Below are positions 7,575-16,588 of a stretch of 64,000 bases of DNA, one piece after another. The position numbers and the translations under genes are program-made. Each line of letters opens with the position of its first letter. Position 1 is the first letter of the stretch. The stretch comes from Veronia pacifica (lineage in GTDB: Bacteria; Pseudomonadota; Gammaproteobacteria; Enterobacterales; Vibrionaceae): contig NZ_LYBM01000004.1 of NCBI RefSeq assembly GCF_001707825.1, forward strand, positions 103,728 to 167,727, read 5' to 3'. The notes under the pieces were generated by a model, which was given only the letters and a program-made list of their open reading frames with translations, did not search any database and was not told where the DNA came from.

Positions 7575-9326
7575 CTAATCGGGTCGGTTGAGGATTAACA
7601 ACTGCAATTCCCGTTTTTCTTCGACTGATAAGCCAAGAGTGTTCGACTTTGCTTGTAACTTAGCTATTTGTTTTTCGACACACTGGGCAAGAACGTTGTC
7701 CAGTGCATCCAAGAAGACATTCAAAATATCGTCTTCTGTATCGTTCGGTACTTTCCAACTGGCGAGTGTGGCGAGCATTGCCGCTTTATCTGACTCTCGC
7801 CAATTTTCTAAAATCTGGCCCGTAGTGATATTGGGACGGGTTCGACACAATTCAAGTAACGAGACAAATAAATCTAATCCCGGAATGTCTGGCTCATTCA
7901 TGCCATCAAGTGGCGGTACGTGCTCAACGTAGTCAGGGTTTTGTAATAGCAGAGATATTAAGGCACGCATTGGCGTGAGTTTCAGCTCTGCTGTCGGGCG
8001 CTTGGCCTGACTTTTCCCGTTTTTGCTGAGCAGTTTTTCCAGCTGACTTTCGTCCGGCAGCATGAGTTTCTGGCCCAGCTGTTTTCTCAAGTATAGTCGT
8101 AACGTGCCACCCGGCACTTTATCTATCAGCGGGACGGCGAGGGTGCTGAGCTTGGCTCTGCCCTCGTTACTGCTCGAATCTACCTGAGTCATCAGGGTGG
8201 AGAACATAAAGTCTGACAGTGTCATGGCACTTTTCAGGCGTTCTTCAAACCCTTCTTTACCTTCCTGTCGGATGCATGAGTCCGGGTCTTCGCCATCTGG
8301 CAGGAACATAAATTTAAGCTGTCGGCCATCGCTGAGATGGGGCAGGGCCTGCTCCATCGCACGCCATGCGGCATCGCGTCCGGCGCGGTCTCCGTCGTAG
8401 CAACATACAACGGTGGAGGTTTGCCGAAACAGCATTTGTACATGGTCGGCAGTGGTTGAGGTGCCCAGTGAAGCGACGGCGTAATCGACGCCAAACTGTG
8501 CCAGTGCCACTACATCCATGTAACCTTCTACGACCAATAACTGATTTGGTTCACGATGGCTTTGCAGTGCCTCGTATAAACCATATAGCTCGCGGCCTTT
8601 GTGGAAGATGGGGGTTTCCGGTGAGTTGAGGTATTTGGGGGTGCCGTCTCCCAGTACCCGACCACCAAAGGCGATCACTCGTCCGCGTCGGTCGCGGATT
8701 GGAAACATGACCCGGCCACGAAAGCGGTCGTAGCGGCGGCCATTGTCGTTCTCTATCAACATGCCAACACTGACCAGTGCCTGCTGGCTGTCTTTATCGC
8801 GGCCAAATCGGTTTTTGACCTGATCCCATTCATCGGCGACATAGCCAATGCCAAACTGCTGTACGATCTCGCCGGATAACCCTCGGTTTTTCAGGTAGTC
8901 GATGGCGGTCTGGCCTTTACTGCCGCGCAGTTCACCTTGATAGAACTGGGCGATCTGTCCCATGGTCTGGTACAGGTCTCGTTTTTGATCGCTGCGGGCA
9001 TAGGGGCCGCGTGGGCCTGAACCCTGCTCGCGGGGAACTTCCAGTCCAAGCTGACCGGCGAGTTCTTCTATGGCTTCAACAAACTCAAGGCGGTCGAACT
9101 CCATAACAAAGTCGATGGCGTTGCCATGTACCCCACAGCCAAAGCAGTGATAAAACTGTTTTTCCTGACTGACGGTAAACGAGGGGGTTTTTTCGTTATG
9201 GAAAGGACAACAGGCACCGTAGTTCTTGCCCTGTTTTTTGAGCTTTACCCGGGCATCGATAAGTTCAACGATATCGAGCCGAGCCAGTAGGTCATCAATG
9301 AAGGCGCGTGGGATCTTGCCTGCCAT
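7575..9326 (-). CDS. dnaG: DNA primase DnaG
   Basis: 583 residues, the usual length. The N-terminal CHC2 zinc-binding domain has C40, H43, C61 and C64. The toprim catalytic core shows V-V-E-G-Y-M-D (about 260-266) and Y-D-G-D-R-A-G-R-D (about 310). A C-terminal helicase-binding domain follows from about residue 435. It makes RNA primers for the replication fork with DnaB helicase. It lies between yqeY and rpoD in the macromolecular synthesis operon. A hairpin just upstream (9385-9420) may tune its expression below that of rpsU, as the internal terminator of the E. coli operon does; that regulatory role here is inferred. Confidence 0.97.
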   Translation of the reverse strand: MAGKIPRAFIDDLLARLDIVELIDARVKLKKQGKNYGACCPFHNEKTPSFTVSQEKQFYHCFGCGVHGNAIDFVMEFDRLEFVEAIEELAGQLGLEVPREQGSGPRGPYARSDQKRDLYQTMGQIAQFYQGELRGSKGQTAIDYLKNRGLSGEIVQQFGIGYVADEWDQVKNRFGRDKDSQQALVSVGMLIENDNGRRYDRFRGRVMFPIRDRRGRVIAFGGRVLGDGTPKYLNSPETPIFHKGRELYGLYEALQSHREPNQLLVVEGYMDVVALAQFGVDYAVASLGTSTTADHVQMLFRQTSTVVCCYDGDRAGRDAAWRAMEQALPHLSDGRQLKFMFLPDGEDPDSCIRQEGKEGFEERLKSAMTLSDFMFSTLMTQVDSSSNEGRAKLSTLAVPLIDKVPGGTLRLYLRKQLGQKLMLPDESQLEKLLSKNGKSQAKRPTAELKLTPMRALISLLLQNPDYVEHVPPLDGMNEPDIPGLDLFVSLLELCRTRPNITTGQILENWRESDKAAMLATLASWKVPNDTEDDILNVFLDALDNVLAQCVEKQIAKLQAKSNTLGLSVEEKRELQLLILNRPD

Positions 9327-9384
9327 AATTTACGATCACCAACCTTTTTGAATGGGAGGGAAAATGTCTTACTTTAAGATACGA

Positions 9385-9420
9385 ACAAGCCGCGCACTCC
9401 GCAATGGATGCACGGCTTGT
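9385..9420 (-). terminator. Hairpin between yqeY and dnaG, possible partial terminator
   Basis: A 12-bp stem with one G-U pair (ACAAGCCGTGCA / TGCGCGGCTTGT) lies 17 bases after the yqeY stop and 58 before dnaG. There is no clear T-run, so it more likely attenuates or is an mRNA-processing site than a full stop. Confidence 0.5.
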
Positions 9421-9437
9421 TTGCAAGGTGGAGCAAA

Positions 9438-9881
9438 TTATCCCAGATTAGCTTTCACTAACTGGCTAATTTTGCCCATATCAGCGCGGCCCTGAACCTG
9501 TGGTTTCAGTATTGCCATAACTTTACCCATGTCTTGCATGGATGCGGCACCGGAGGACGCAACCGCCTCTTTAACCAGTGCAGTGATCTCTTCTTCAGAC
9601 AGTGGTTGCGGCATAAATTCTTCCAATACGGCGATTTCTGCTGTTTCCACGTCTGCGAGGTCATCACGGCCAGCCGACTGATATTGCGCTACGGAATCTC
9701 GGCGCTGTTTAACCATTTTAGTTAATACAGCAAGAATTTCGTCTTCGTTCAGAGTTTTCTGTCCGTCGACTTCCTGCTGTTTAATTGCCGCCATGACTAG
9801 ACGGATGGTACCAAGGCGAGGTTTATCTTTCGCCTTCATTGCCGCTTTTTGTTCGTCTTTAAGACGTTCAATCAATTCCAT
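9438..9881 (-). CDS. yqeY: GatB/YqeY domain protein
   Basis: 147 residues starting M-E-L-I-E-R-L-K; this ATG has AGAGGA six bases upstream, whereas the TTG two codons earlier lacks a site. The whole protein is the YqeY fold (T-I-R-L-V-M-A-A-I-K...E-F-M-P-Q-P-L-S...M-G-K-V-M-A), related to the tail of the GatB amidotransferase subunit that contacts tRNA. The free-standing version has no settled function. It sits between rpsU and dnaG, the standard position in vibrios, 24 bases after rpsU, and is probably cotranscribed with it. Confidence 0.93.
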   Translation of the reverse strand: MELIERLKDEQKAAMKAKDKPRLGTIRLVMAAIKQQEVDGQKTLNEDEILAVLTKMVKQRRDSVAQYQSAGRDDLADVETAEIAVLEEFMPQPLSEEEITALVKEAVASSGAASMQDMGKVMAILKPQVQGRADMGKISQLVKANLG

Positions 9882-9905
9882 GCGCAATCCTCTGACTAAA
9901 TCGAA

Positions 9906-10121
9906 TTAGTACAGACGAACGCGGCGCGCGTTTTCACGAGCCAGTTTCTTCAGGTGACGCTTAACTGCTGCTGCTTTAGCGCGTTTGCGAACAGTAGTTG
10001 GCTTTTCGAAGTGCTCACGACGGCGAACTTCAGAAAGAATACCTGCTTTTTCACAAGAGCGCTTGAAGCGACGCAGAGCTACGTCGAATGGTTCGTTTTC
10101 ACGTACTTTAATTACTGGCAT
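9906..10121 (-). CDS. rpsU: Small ribosomal subunit protein bS21
   Basis: 71 residues, the exact family length, starting [10 protein letters not shown] and ending in the arginine-rich tail A-R-R-V-R-L-Y. It binds 16S rRNA near the 3' end on the 30S platform and helps translation initiation. The start is preceded by GAGGTGAAAGGCAC, a strong ribosome site. It is the first gene of the macromolecular synthesis operon and is transcribed away from tsaD across a 182-base intergenic region that should hold both promoters. Confidence 0.98.
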   Translation of the reverse strand: MPVIKVRENEPFDVALRRFKRSCEKAGILSEVRRREHFEKPTTVRKRAKAAAVKRHLKKLARENARRVRLY

Positions 10122-10303
10122 GTGCCTTTCACCTCAGGGGTTGTTCAGTAATCGCTGGTGATAATATGACCAGCCTTGATTAAAAATGGTGCGGAATTCT
10201 AATCCGAGACTGGGGGTCTTGTAAAGCATAACTGGTGAATTTGATGTCACCCATGTAATATTGCCGCCTATTTTTGATTTTAGGTTATCTGTGCTGAGGT
10301 GTT

Positions 10304-11323
10304 ATGCGAATTCTGGGCATCGAGACATCGTGCGACGAGACGGGTGTCGCCATCTATGACGATGAAAAAGGGCTGCTTGCTCACCAGCTTTACAGCCAGG
10401 TAAAAGTGCATGCTGATTACGGTGGCGTGGTGCCGGAGCTGGCATCCCGCGACCATGTTAAAAAAACCATCCCACTGGTGAAGGCAACGCTGAAAGATGC
10501 AGGCCTGACGCCGGATGATCTCGATGGGGTTGCGTATACCGCCGGGCCGGGTCTGGTGGGTGCGCTACTGGTGGGTGCGACTATCGGCCGCAGTCTGGCA
10601 TACGCTTGGAATATTCCGGCGGTTGCGGTTCACCATATGGAAGGCCATTTGCTGGCACCTATGCTGGAAGACAATCCTCCACCGTTTCCGTTTGTGGCAC
10701 TGCTTGTGTCTGGCGGTCATACCTTATTAGTAGAGGTGAAGGGGATTGGTGAGTACCAGATCCTTGGCGAATCGGTTGATGATGCCGCGGGTGAAGCGTT
10801 TGATAAAACTGCCAAGCTGATGGGGCTGGACTATCCGGGCGGGCCGCTGCTGTCGCGTCTGGCAGAAAAAGGCGACTCAAGCCGTTTTACCTTCCCGCGC
10901 CCAATGACAGACAGACCGGGACTGGATTTCAGCTTCTCTGGCCTGAAAACCTTCGCGGCGAACACGATTGCTGCGAATGGTAATGATGATCAGACCCGTG
11001 CTGATATTGCCCGTGCCTTTGAAGATGCGGTAGTGGATACGCTGGCAATTAAATGTAAGCGCGCCCTTAAGCAATGTGGCATGAAGCGGATTGTGATTGC
11101 AGGCGGCGTAAGTGCTAACCGCCATCTGCGTGCCAAACTGGCAGAGCTTGCAGACAATATCGGCGGTGAAGTGTATTACCCTCGCACGGAATTTTGTACC
11201 GACAACGGTGCAATGATTGCTTATGCAGGTATGCAGCGTCTGAAAAACGGTGAAAACATGGATCTGGGCGTGAAGGCATTCCCTCGCTGGCCGATTGATC
11301 AGCTCAAGCCAATCGCTGAGTAA
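10304..11323 (+). CDS. tsaD: tRNA N6-threonylcarbamoyladenosine transferase subunit TsaD
   Basis: 339 residues. It starts with the ASKHA ATPase phosphate motif [10 protein letters not shown] (5-14) and has the metal site H-H-M-E-G-H (histidines near 111 and 115). Further motifs are S-G-G-H-T (about 136-140), the [10 protein letters not shown] block and G-G-V-S-A-N (about 270). With TsaB, TsaE and TsaC it puts the t6A modification on A37 of ANN-decoding tRNAs. Divergent from rpsU, as in most gammaproteobacteria. It is a single-gene unit ending at the terminator at 11410. Confidence 0.97.
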   Translation: MRILGIETSCDETGVAIYDDEKGLLAHQLYSQVKVHADYGGVVPELASRDHVKKTIPLVKATLKDAGLTPDDLDGVAYTAGPGLVGALLVGATIGRSLAYAWNIPAVAVHHMEGHLLAPMLEDNPPPFPFVALLVSGGHTLLVEVKGIGEYQILGESVDDAAGEAFDKTAKLMGLDYPGGPLLSRLAEKGDSSRFTFPRPMTDRPGLDFSFSGLKTFAANTIAANGNDDQTRADIARAFEDAVVDTLAIKCKRALKQCGMKRIVIAGGVSANRHLRAKLAELADNIGGEVYYPRTEFCTDNGAMIAYAGMQRLKNGENMDLGVKAFPRWPIDQLKPIAE

Positions 11324-11409
11324 TTTCACTCGTTCCCTCATCTGCTTTGATGAAGAGCGGGTCGTATTAAAGAGCAGGTTCTGATGAAGAATGTGCTCTA
11401 ATATAGAAG

Positions 11410-11433
11410 AGGCTGCAATGTGCAGCCTTTTTT
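11410..11433 (+). terminator. Rho-independent terminator after tsaD
   Basis: Stem AGGCTGCA / TGCAGCCT with a 3-base loop followed by six T residues. Confidence 0.85.
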
Positions 11434-11768
11434 GTTTCTGGTGTTTAGGCTGTTTTTGCTTTTTCCGCTAAGTAAGGCATCTTCTTTTATTCGCCTTACC
11501 TTTCCTTCACTCTTCCTCTTTATTAACGCCATATCACCAACGTGCTGATTTTTAGTTTTAGAATAAAAATTCTACTTTTCTCATATGCAATCCAGTTACT
11601 CATCCCGAGCTATGCCATAACTAGTGACTTAAGCTGTCTGTTATTAAGTCTATTAATAGTAAAACGTCATTTATGCCAACGGAAACTGGCTGCGACATAC
11701 AAGGGATTGAATACCGCCTGTTGTGACTGTTGAAAGCGACTGCCCGCGTTTGTTGAGATCAGTATCCG
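11434..11768. other. Intergenic region without a supported gene
   Basis: About 335 bases between the tsaD terminator and a membrane-protein gene. A 63-codon frame here has no family resemblance and no ribosome site, so I do not call it. The promoter for the downstream gene should lie here. Confidence 0.5.
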
Positions 11769-11792
11769 ATGGTTTGCTGGAAGAACCAAACC

Positions 11793-12602
11793 ATGTTGAT
11801 TGAAAAGAATTACGTCTTCGCCGTACTTGCCATTCTCGTTGTCGCAACGACAGACGCCGTTGGATCTTTGTTGGGATTCTGGTTTGCCCCTGAAACGGCA
11901 GGAAATAAGATGTGGGTGATAAAGGGACTGTTATTACTGGCTCTGGTACTGCTAAGTTTCTCCGTTAAAAGGTGGGTCTATCAACAGACCTCAGACGGGT
12001 TTTATCGCAAAGTTGCCTGGCTCAGCCTGCTCTCATTGCTGGTTTGTCTTGGCGGTGACATCACCAATGCCAATTTTTCCGAAACCTTCTATCGCTACGA
12101 TGGCGTGGTGAAACATGATTATCTGGCGGATTCTGTGATGTTTTTCGGGCCGGGTTATTTGTTGCTGCTTATTAATGGCGCATTAGTCACAAGGCGCAAT
12201 GGCATAAAACCGACGGTTATCGGGCAGTTCATACTTGCTGGCGTGCTTGCAGGGGCGTTATCGATATTTATTATGCATATACCGGGTACAGGTGTTTTCG
12301 TGAAAACGATGACCAGTATCTACGCTGCACTTATCGGTGCCGTTGGCCTGCTGGGCATTTTATTGATTCACTCTTTTGGCGGTATCAGAGCGTCAAAAGG
12401 TGTGTGGATGGTGGGTTTCGGGTTTATGTTGGCAGCGATTGCTGATGCGGTGATCGGTCATTTTTGGATTTACGGCAATGGTGGTCAGGGATACTACCCG
12501 GATGTTCGCCATGTAAACTGGATTCTCTACGCCGCGTCACAGGCTATGGTGATTTATCTTCCCTTCGTGCTCGTCTCACATGAAAAGGGAAAGACGGCTT
12601 AG
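11793..12602 (+). CDS. Multi-pass inner-membrane protein, unknown function
   Basis: 269 residues from the ATG at 11793 (an upstream ATG at 11769 would add 8 residues; GGAAGA lies nine bases before the chosen one). About eight hydrophobic segments alternate with short loops, with acidic and aromatic residues in them, including a [12 protein letters not shown] segment and a paired D-A-V-I-G-H motif near the end. The layout resembles the YhhN/lysoplasmalogenase-type membrane proteins, but I cannot confirm that family by eye. It overlaps the end of plsY by four bases, tail to tail. Confidence 0.6.
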   Translation: MLIEKNYVFAVLAILVVATTDAVGSLLGFWFAPETAGNKMWVIKGLLLLALVLLSFSVKRWVYQQTSDGFYRKVAWLSLLSLLVCLGGDITNANFSETFYRYDGVVKHDYLADSVMFFGPGYLLLLINGALVTRRNGIKPTVIGQFILAGVLAGALSIFIMHIPGTGVFVKTMTSIYAALIGAVGLLGILLIHSFGGIRASKGVWMVGFGFMLAAIADAVIGHFWIYGNGGQGYYPDVRHVNWILYAASQAMVIYLPFVLVSHEKGKTA

Positions 12603-13219
12603 TCATCACCGTCATTATCTGGTAAAGGCTTGTTTTTATTCCAAATCTTAGGTTCTTTTTTCTCCAGCAGGCGTTTGATATTGGCCTGATGCCTGAGCAG
12701 GATCAGACAGCACAACATGGCAACCGGCATGGTGAATTGGGGTTTGATTAACCAAGTGAAAAGCGGGGCCATAAGTACAGTGACAATCGCGGCCAGCGAT
12801 GAGTATTGAGTGACCACGACCACAATCAGCCAGCAGGCAATCAGCGCCCCTGCCAAATCCAGACCTATCGGAGCCATCGCACCCAGGGCAGTGGCAACGC
12901 CTTTACCGCCCTTAAACTGAAAAAATACCGGGAACATATGGCCGAGGCAGGCAGCGACGGCAATCAGGCCAAGAAAAAAGGGATTAATGCCAAGGTAATA
13001 GCTCAGCCAGACCGGAATAGTGCCTTTTAACATATCGCAAAACAGTACCAGCACAGCCGCAAATCGTCCGCCGAGCCGCAGTACATTGGTGGCACCCGGA
13101 TTGCCCGATCCCTCGGTGCGTGGGTCTGGCAGATTCATTGCACGGCAAACCAGAATGGCACTTGAGATAGAGCCAAGCAGGTAGGCGGCAATTATCATGA
13201 ACAGGGCAATCAATGTCAT
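12599..13219 (-). CDS. plsY: Glycerol-3-phosphate acyltransferase PlsY
   Basis: 206 residues from ATG 13219; a TTG four codons earlier is possible but less like the family. Several membrane helices carry the PlsY signatures: G-S-I-S-S-A near the N-terminus, G-S-G-N-P-G-A-T-N in the first conserved loop, and G-G-K-G-V-A-T in the third. It uses acyl-phosphate, made by PlsX, to acylate glycerol 3-phosphate in the inner membrane, the first step of phospholipid synthesis. The charged C-terminal tail (K-K-E-P-K-I-W-N-K) is as in enteric YgiH. Divergent from folB, the usual neighbour. Confidence 0.95.
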   Translation of the reverse strand: MTLIALFMIIAAYLLGSISSAILVCRAMNLPDPRTEGSGNPGATNVLRLGGRFAAVLVLFCDMLKGTIPVWLSYYLGINPFFLGLIAVAACLGHMFPVFFQFKGGKGVATALGAMAPIGLDLAGALIACWLIVVVVTQYSSLAAIVTVLMAPLFTWLIKPQFTMPVAMLCCLILLRHQANIKRLLEKKEPKIWNKNKPLPDNDGDD

Positions 13220-13403
13220 CCAGGATCCCAATATTGATCAATCGCTAGAGTTTGCAGGATATTACTTGTTATAGTTCGGCACCGTAGCACGACTTCATTG
13301 TATCGTCACGAGCTGACAGCATGCTGTTTTGTGGATTATATCCCGAGTTAGCTGATGTTACGCATTTTCAATCGTTTTAGGTATCCGACCTCTGAAATTT
13401 TCT

Positions 13404-13763
13404 ATGAACATGGATTTAGTATTTATTGAACAGCTTGAAGTCATTACGACGATTGGTGTGTATGACTGGGAGCAGGAGATTAAACAGAAACTGGTGTTTG
13501 ATCTTGAAATGGCACACGACAACCGTCCTGCTGCGGACAGTGATGAGGTCTCTCTGGCCCTTGACTACGCGGCGGTCAGTAGTGCGGTGATCGAATTGGT
13601 TGCCAATGGCCAGTTTAAGCTGGTTGAACGTGTCGCCGAAGACGTCGCTTCCCTGATCCAGTCCCGCTTCGGGGTGCCGTGGATCCGGGTAAAAGTCAGT
13701 AAGCCGGGTGCAGTGGCTGAAGCCCGTACCGTGGGTGTAGTAATTGAGCGAGGCGAGCGGTGA
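13404..13763 (+). CDS. folB: Dihydroneopterin aldolase FolB
   Basis: 119 residues. T-I-G-V-Y-D-W-E, a central D-Y-A-A-V and L-V-E-R-V-A-E-D-V-A are the conserved FolB motifs; the catalytic lysine is in W-I-R-V-K-V-S-K-P-G near the end. It converts dihydroneopterin to 6-hydroxymethyl-dihydropterin in folate synthesis, and some homologues also epimerise. Its stop overlaps the GTG start of folK by four bases, so the two consecutive pathway enzymes are translationally coupled. A second in-frame ATG two codons downstream is an alternative start. Confidence 0.95.
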   Translation: MNMDLVFIEQLEVITTIGVYDWEQEIKQKLVFDLEMAHDNRPAADSDEVSLALDYAAVSSAVIELVANGQFKLVERVAEDVASLIQSRFGVPWIRVKVSKPGAVAEARTVGVVIERGER

Positions 13764-14254
13764 CTCAGGTTCTGGTAAGTGTTGGCTCAAATATTGAGCG
13801 AGAGCGTCATATCTCTGAAGGACTTCAGGCGCTGAAAGAGTTAGATCCGGCCTGCCGTGTCTCCCGCGTATTTGAAGCGGTGCCGGTTGGCTTTGAAGGA
13901 CCGAACTTTTTTAATCTGGTGGTGGAGCTCAACACTGAGATGTCACTGGACGGTATCACTGAGGCGCTGCGAGAAATTGAAGCGCGTTGGGGCCGCGAGC
14001 GCGACGCGATTAAATTCCGTGACCGGACTCTGGATATCGACCTTTTGACCTACGGTGATCTTTTCCAGCCAGAAGGTCCCACGCTCCCTCGTAAAGACGT
14101 TTATAAGTTTGCTTTCACCCTTTGGCCGCTTGCAGAGTTGTGTCCTGATCAACAGATCCCGGGTGACAGTCAAACCTATGCCGAAGCATGGCAGGCGTTT
14201 GATGAGGAGCAACCTCTGTGGCCTGTGACTGACTTATCTTTTTTAAATGTTTAA
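13760..14254 (+). CDS. folK: 2-amino-4-hydroxy-6-hydroxymethyldihydropteridine diphosphokinase FolK
   Basis: 164 residues from a GTG start overlapping folB. V-S-V-G-S-N-I opens the fold, and the signature R-x-x-x-x-D-x-D-L-L is seen as R-T-L-D-I-D-L-L (about 90-97). The active-site loop R-W-G-R-E-R-D precedes it. It transfers pyrophosphate from ATP to the FolB product, the step before FolP. The substrate and product relation with FolB explains the overlapping genes. Confidence 0.95.
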   Translation: MTQVLVSVGSNIERERHISEGLQALKELDPACRVSRVFEAVPVGFEGPNFFNLVVELNTEMSLDGITEALREIEARWGRERDAIKFRDRTLDIDLLTYGDLFQPEGPTLPRKDVYKFAFTLWPLAELCPDQQIPGDSQTYAEAWQAFDEEQPLWPVTDLSFLNV

Positions 14255-14306
14255 AACGAGACAGTGCTGGTTTAAGTGTGTCTCGAATGACTGATCTGAG
14301 AAAAAT

Positions 14307-15119
14307 ATGACAAATTTAGAAGCCTTCATGTTGGCTCTGATTCAGGGGCTGACTGAATTCCTTCCTGTTTCCAGCTCTGCCCATCTCATTCTTCCTTCTG
14401 CTGTTCTGGGCTGGGCTGATCAGGGACTGGCGTTTGATGTGGCGGTTCACGTTGGTACTTTGCTGGCAGTGCTGGGTTATTTCCGTAAGGAAGTGGTGCA
14501 ACTGTTGAATGCTTTCTTTGGCTCGATCTTTAAAAAAGAACGCTCTAAAGATGCGATGCTGGCATGGATGATCGTGCTGGCGACCATTCCGGCGGGTTTG
14601 TTCGGTCTGTTTGTGAAAGCTTTCGACATTGTTGACCTCTATCTGCGCTCACCTTGGGTGATTGCCACCACGTGTATCGTGTTCGGTGCGCTGCTCTGGT
14701 GGGTTGACCGTCGGGCAAGTTGTCAGGTGAATGAATACGAGACGACGCCGAAATCTGCACTGCTGATTGGTCTGGCGCAGGCGATGGCAATCATCCCCGG
14801 CACTTCACGTTCAGGCGCGACCATGACCGCAGCTCTGTATCTGGGTTACACCCGTGAAGCGGCTGCCCGCTTCTCCTTCCTGATGTCTATTCCCATCATT
14901 GTGCTGGCTGGCGGTCTGCTGAGTATCAGCCTTGCCAAGGGCGAAGCACCGATTATGTGGGAGCCGATGCTGATCGGTGTCGTGGTGTCCTTCATCAGTG
15001 CGTATCTGGTGATTCACTGGTTCCTGAAGCTGGTAACCCGTGTTGGTATGTTGCCGTTTGTGATTTACCGCATCCTGCTGGGCTTTGGTCTGGTGTTCTT
15101 CCTGTCCATGCATGGCTAG
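14307..15119 (+). CDS. uppP: Undecaprenyl-diphosphatase UppP (BacA)
   Basis: 270 residues with about eight membrane helices. The catalytic motifs are [14 protein letters not shown] (14-27) and P-G-T-S-R-S-G-A-T (about 165-173). It removes the terminal phosphate of undecaprenyl pyrophosphate at the outer face of the inner membrane, recycling the lipid carrier for peptidoglycan and O-antigen; extra copies give bacitracin tolerance. It lies 52 bases after folK on the same strand and ends at a terminator shared with cca. Confidence 0.96.
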   Translation: MTNLEAFMLALIQGLTEFLPVSSSAHLILPSAVLGWADQGLAFDVAVHVGTLLAVLGYFRKEVVQLLNAFFGSIFKKERSKDAMLAWMIVLATIPAGLFGLFVKAFDIVDLYLRSPWVIATTCIVFGALLWWVDRRASCQVNEYETTPKSALLIGLAQAMAIIPGTSRSGATMTAALYLGYTREAAARFSFLMSIPIIVLAGGLLSISLAKGEAPIMWEPMLIGVVVSFISAYLVIHWFLKLVTRVGMLPFVIYRILLGFGLVFFLSMHG

Positions 15120-15159
15120 TTTGCTGAGGCAAACCTAGCTTTGCTGAACGGGAAACGAA

Positions 15160-15187
15160 AAAAGCTGCCATTTGGCAGCTTTTTTTA
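15160..15187. terminator. Bidirectional terminator between uppP and cca
   Basis: Stem AAAAAGCTGCCA / TGGCAGCTTTTT with A-runs on one side and T-runs on the other, placed between two converging genes. Confidence 0.88.
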
Positions 15188-15204
15188 TGGTCGCGGTGAA
15201 ACCT

Positions 15205-16428
15205 TTATCGGGTAGCAAGATAGGCTTTGACGGCTTCAACCCGCTGCTGCGTCAGTTGCTCACGAATTGCCGGCCCTTTGAAACCAGCGGCAACGATGGG
15301 CTTTACATCCACTTGCTGGGCGGCAGCGAAAGCTTGTTGTAGCCAGTCTGCCTGCGGGTAGTCATTTTGCTCAAACCCCTTGCGGCCGAGATGGTCGGCT
15401 TTACTGGCCAACGCCAGTTGCAGTGCCCGCTCAGGCTTACGCCAGAAATCGTTGCGGTCGAAGATTTTGACAAAGGTACTGGCTCTCAGCTCTCCGGCAT
15501 TGTGAACATTGGTATGTTCAGCACACACTACCAGTGCCGCATCCCGGTATGGGTTGGGCACTTTTAGCCGGGTGCAGAGTGCTTTGATTGGCTTCAGCCC
15601 GGTCTGGGTATGCTTGTGATGACTTGGCCATTCTTCTTCCGGGGTCAGCGCTTTGCCAAGATCGTGCAGTTGGGCAGCAAAACGAATCACGGGATCCTCG
15701 GTTAGAAGCGCGGCCTGACGGGCAACCATAATATTATGAACGCCGGTATCAATTTCAGGGTGCCAGCGTTCAGGCTGGGGAACACCAAACAAATCATCCA
15801 GTTCAGGCAGTACCACTTTCAGTGCGCCGCAATCTCGCAACACAGAGAGAAAAACATCGGGACGCTCGGTGTGCAGGGCTTTTTCCCATTCGCGCCAAAC
15901 CCGCTCCGGTGTCAGTGCTTCCAGCTCTCCACTGTCACTGATTTGCTGCATCAATGTGATGGTCTCGTCTGCGACGGTAAAGCCCAGTGAGGCAAATCTT
16001 GCAGCAAAGCGGGCAACCCGGAGCACCCGGAGTGGGTCTTCTACAAACGCTGGCGAGACATGACGCAGGATCCTATCAGCCAGATCTTGCTGACCGCCAT
16101 GCGGGTCAACCAGCTCGCCGTCTTCGCCCTGCGCCATCGCATTGATAGTCAGGTCGCGACGAATCAGGTCATCTTCAAGGGTAACATCTGGCGTGAAATC
16201 GCAGATGAACCCGGTGTAACCCTGACCGGATTTTCTCTCAGTGCGGGCGAGGGCATATTCCTCATGGGTTTTGGGGTGCAGGAAAACAGGAAAGTCAGCC
16301 CCCACCTGCTGATATCCGGCGTCTGTCAGGGTCTGTATGTCTGCGCCAACGACGACCCAGTCTTTGTCTTTTACTTCAAGTCCGAGAAGCTGATCGCGTA
16401 CTGCGCCACCAACAAGATAGGTTCTCAC
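15205..16428 (-). CDS. cca: CCA-adding tRNA nucleotidyltransferase with HD domain
   Basis: About 407 residues from the GTG that begins [12 protein letters not shown] (the family start; a GTG four codons earlier is possible). The polymerase beta-type head has [10 protein letters not shown] and R-R-D-L-T-I-N-A-M; the neck has [16 protein letters not shown]; an HD phosphohydrolase domain carries H-D-L-G-K (about 250). It builds or repairs the 3' CCA of tRNAs without a nucleic-acid template. The HD domain matches the E. coli enzyme, which also has phosphodiesterase and phosphatase activity. Monocistronic by context. Confidence 0.95.
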   Translation of the reverse strand: MRTYLVGGAVRDQLLGLEVKDKDWVVVGADIQTLTDAGYQQVGADFPVFLHPKTHEEYALARTERKSGQGYTGFICDFTPDVTLEDDLIRRDLTINAMAQGEDGELVDPHGGQQDLADRILRHVSPAFVEDPLRVLRVARFAARFASLGFTVADETITLMQQISDSGELEALTPERVWREWEKALHTERPDVFLSVLRDCGALKVVLPELDDLFGVPQPERWHPEIDTGVHNIMVARQAALLTEDPVIRFAAQLHDLGKALTPEEEWPSHHKHTQTGLKPIKALCTRLKVPNPYRDAALVVCAEHTNVHNAGELRASTFVKIFDRNDFWRKPERALQLALASKADHLGRKGFEQNDYPQADWLQQAFAAAQQVDVKPIVAAGFKGPAIREQLTQQRVEAVKAYLATR

Positions 16429-16588
16429 ATCGTATTCCACTATTCTTAAATCACTCTACTTATCTTAAACATCTATGGTGATGAACAAAAATCCAATTGT
16501 TATCCTGACTGTGCAACCGCTTTACAGAGTGTATGAGGTTGGTTAGGGTGACGGTCATCGGCGTGTATCAGGGATTAAACAGGTAAAG

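Noticed and set aside
11542..11733. 63-codon frame after tsaD
   Set aside because: Low-complexity hydrophobic translation, no ribosome site, no relatives recognised.
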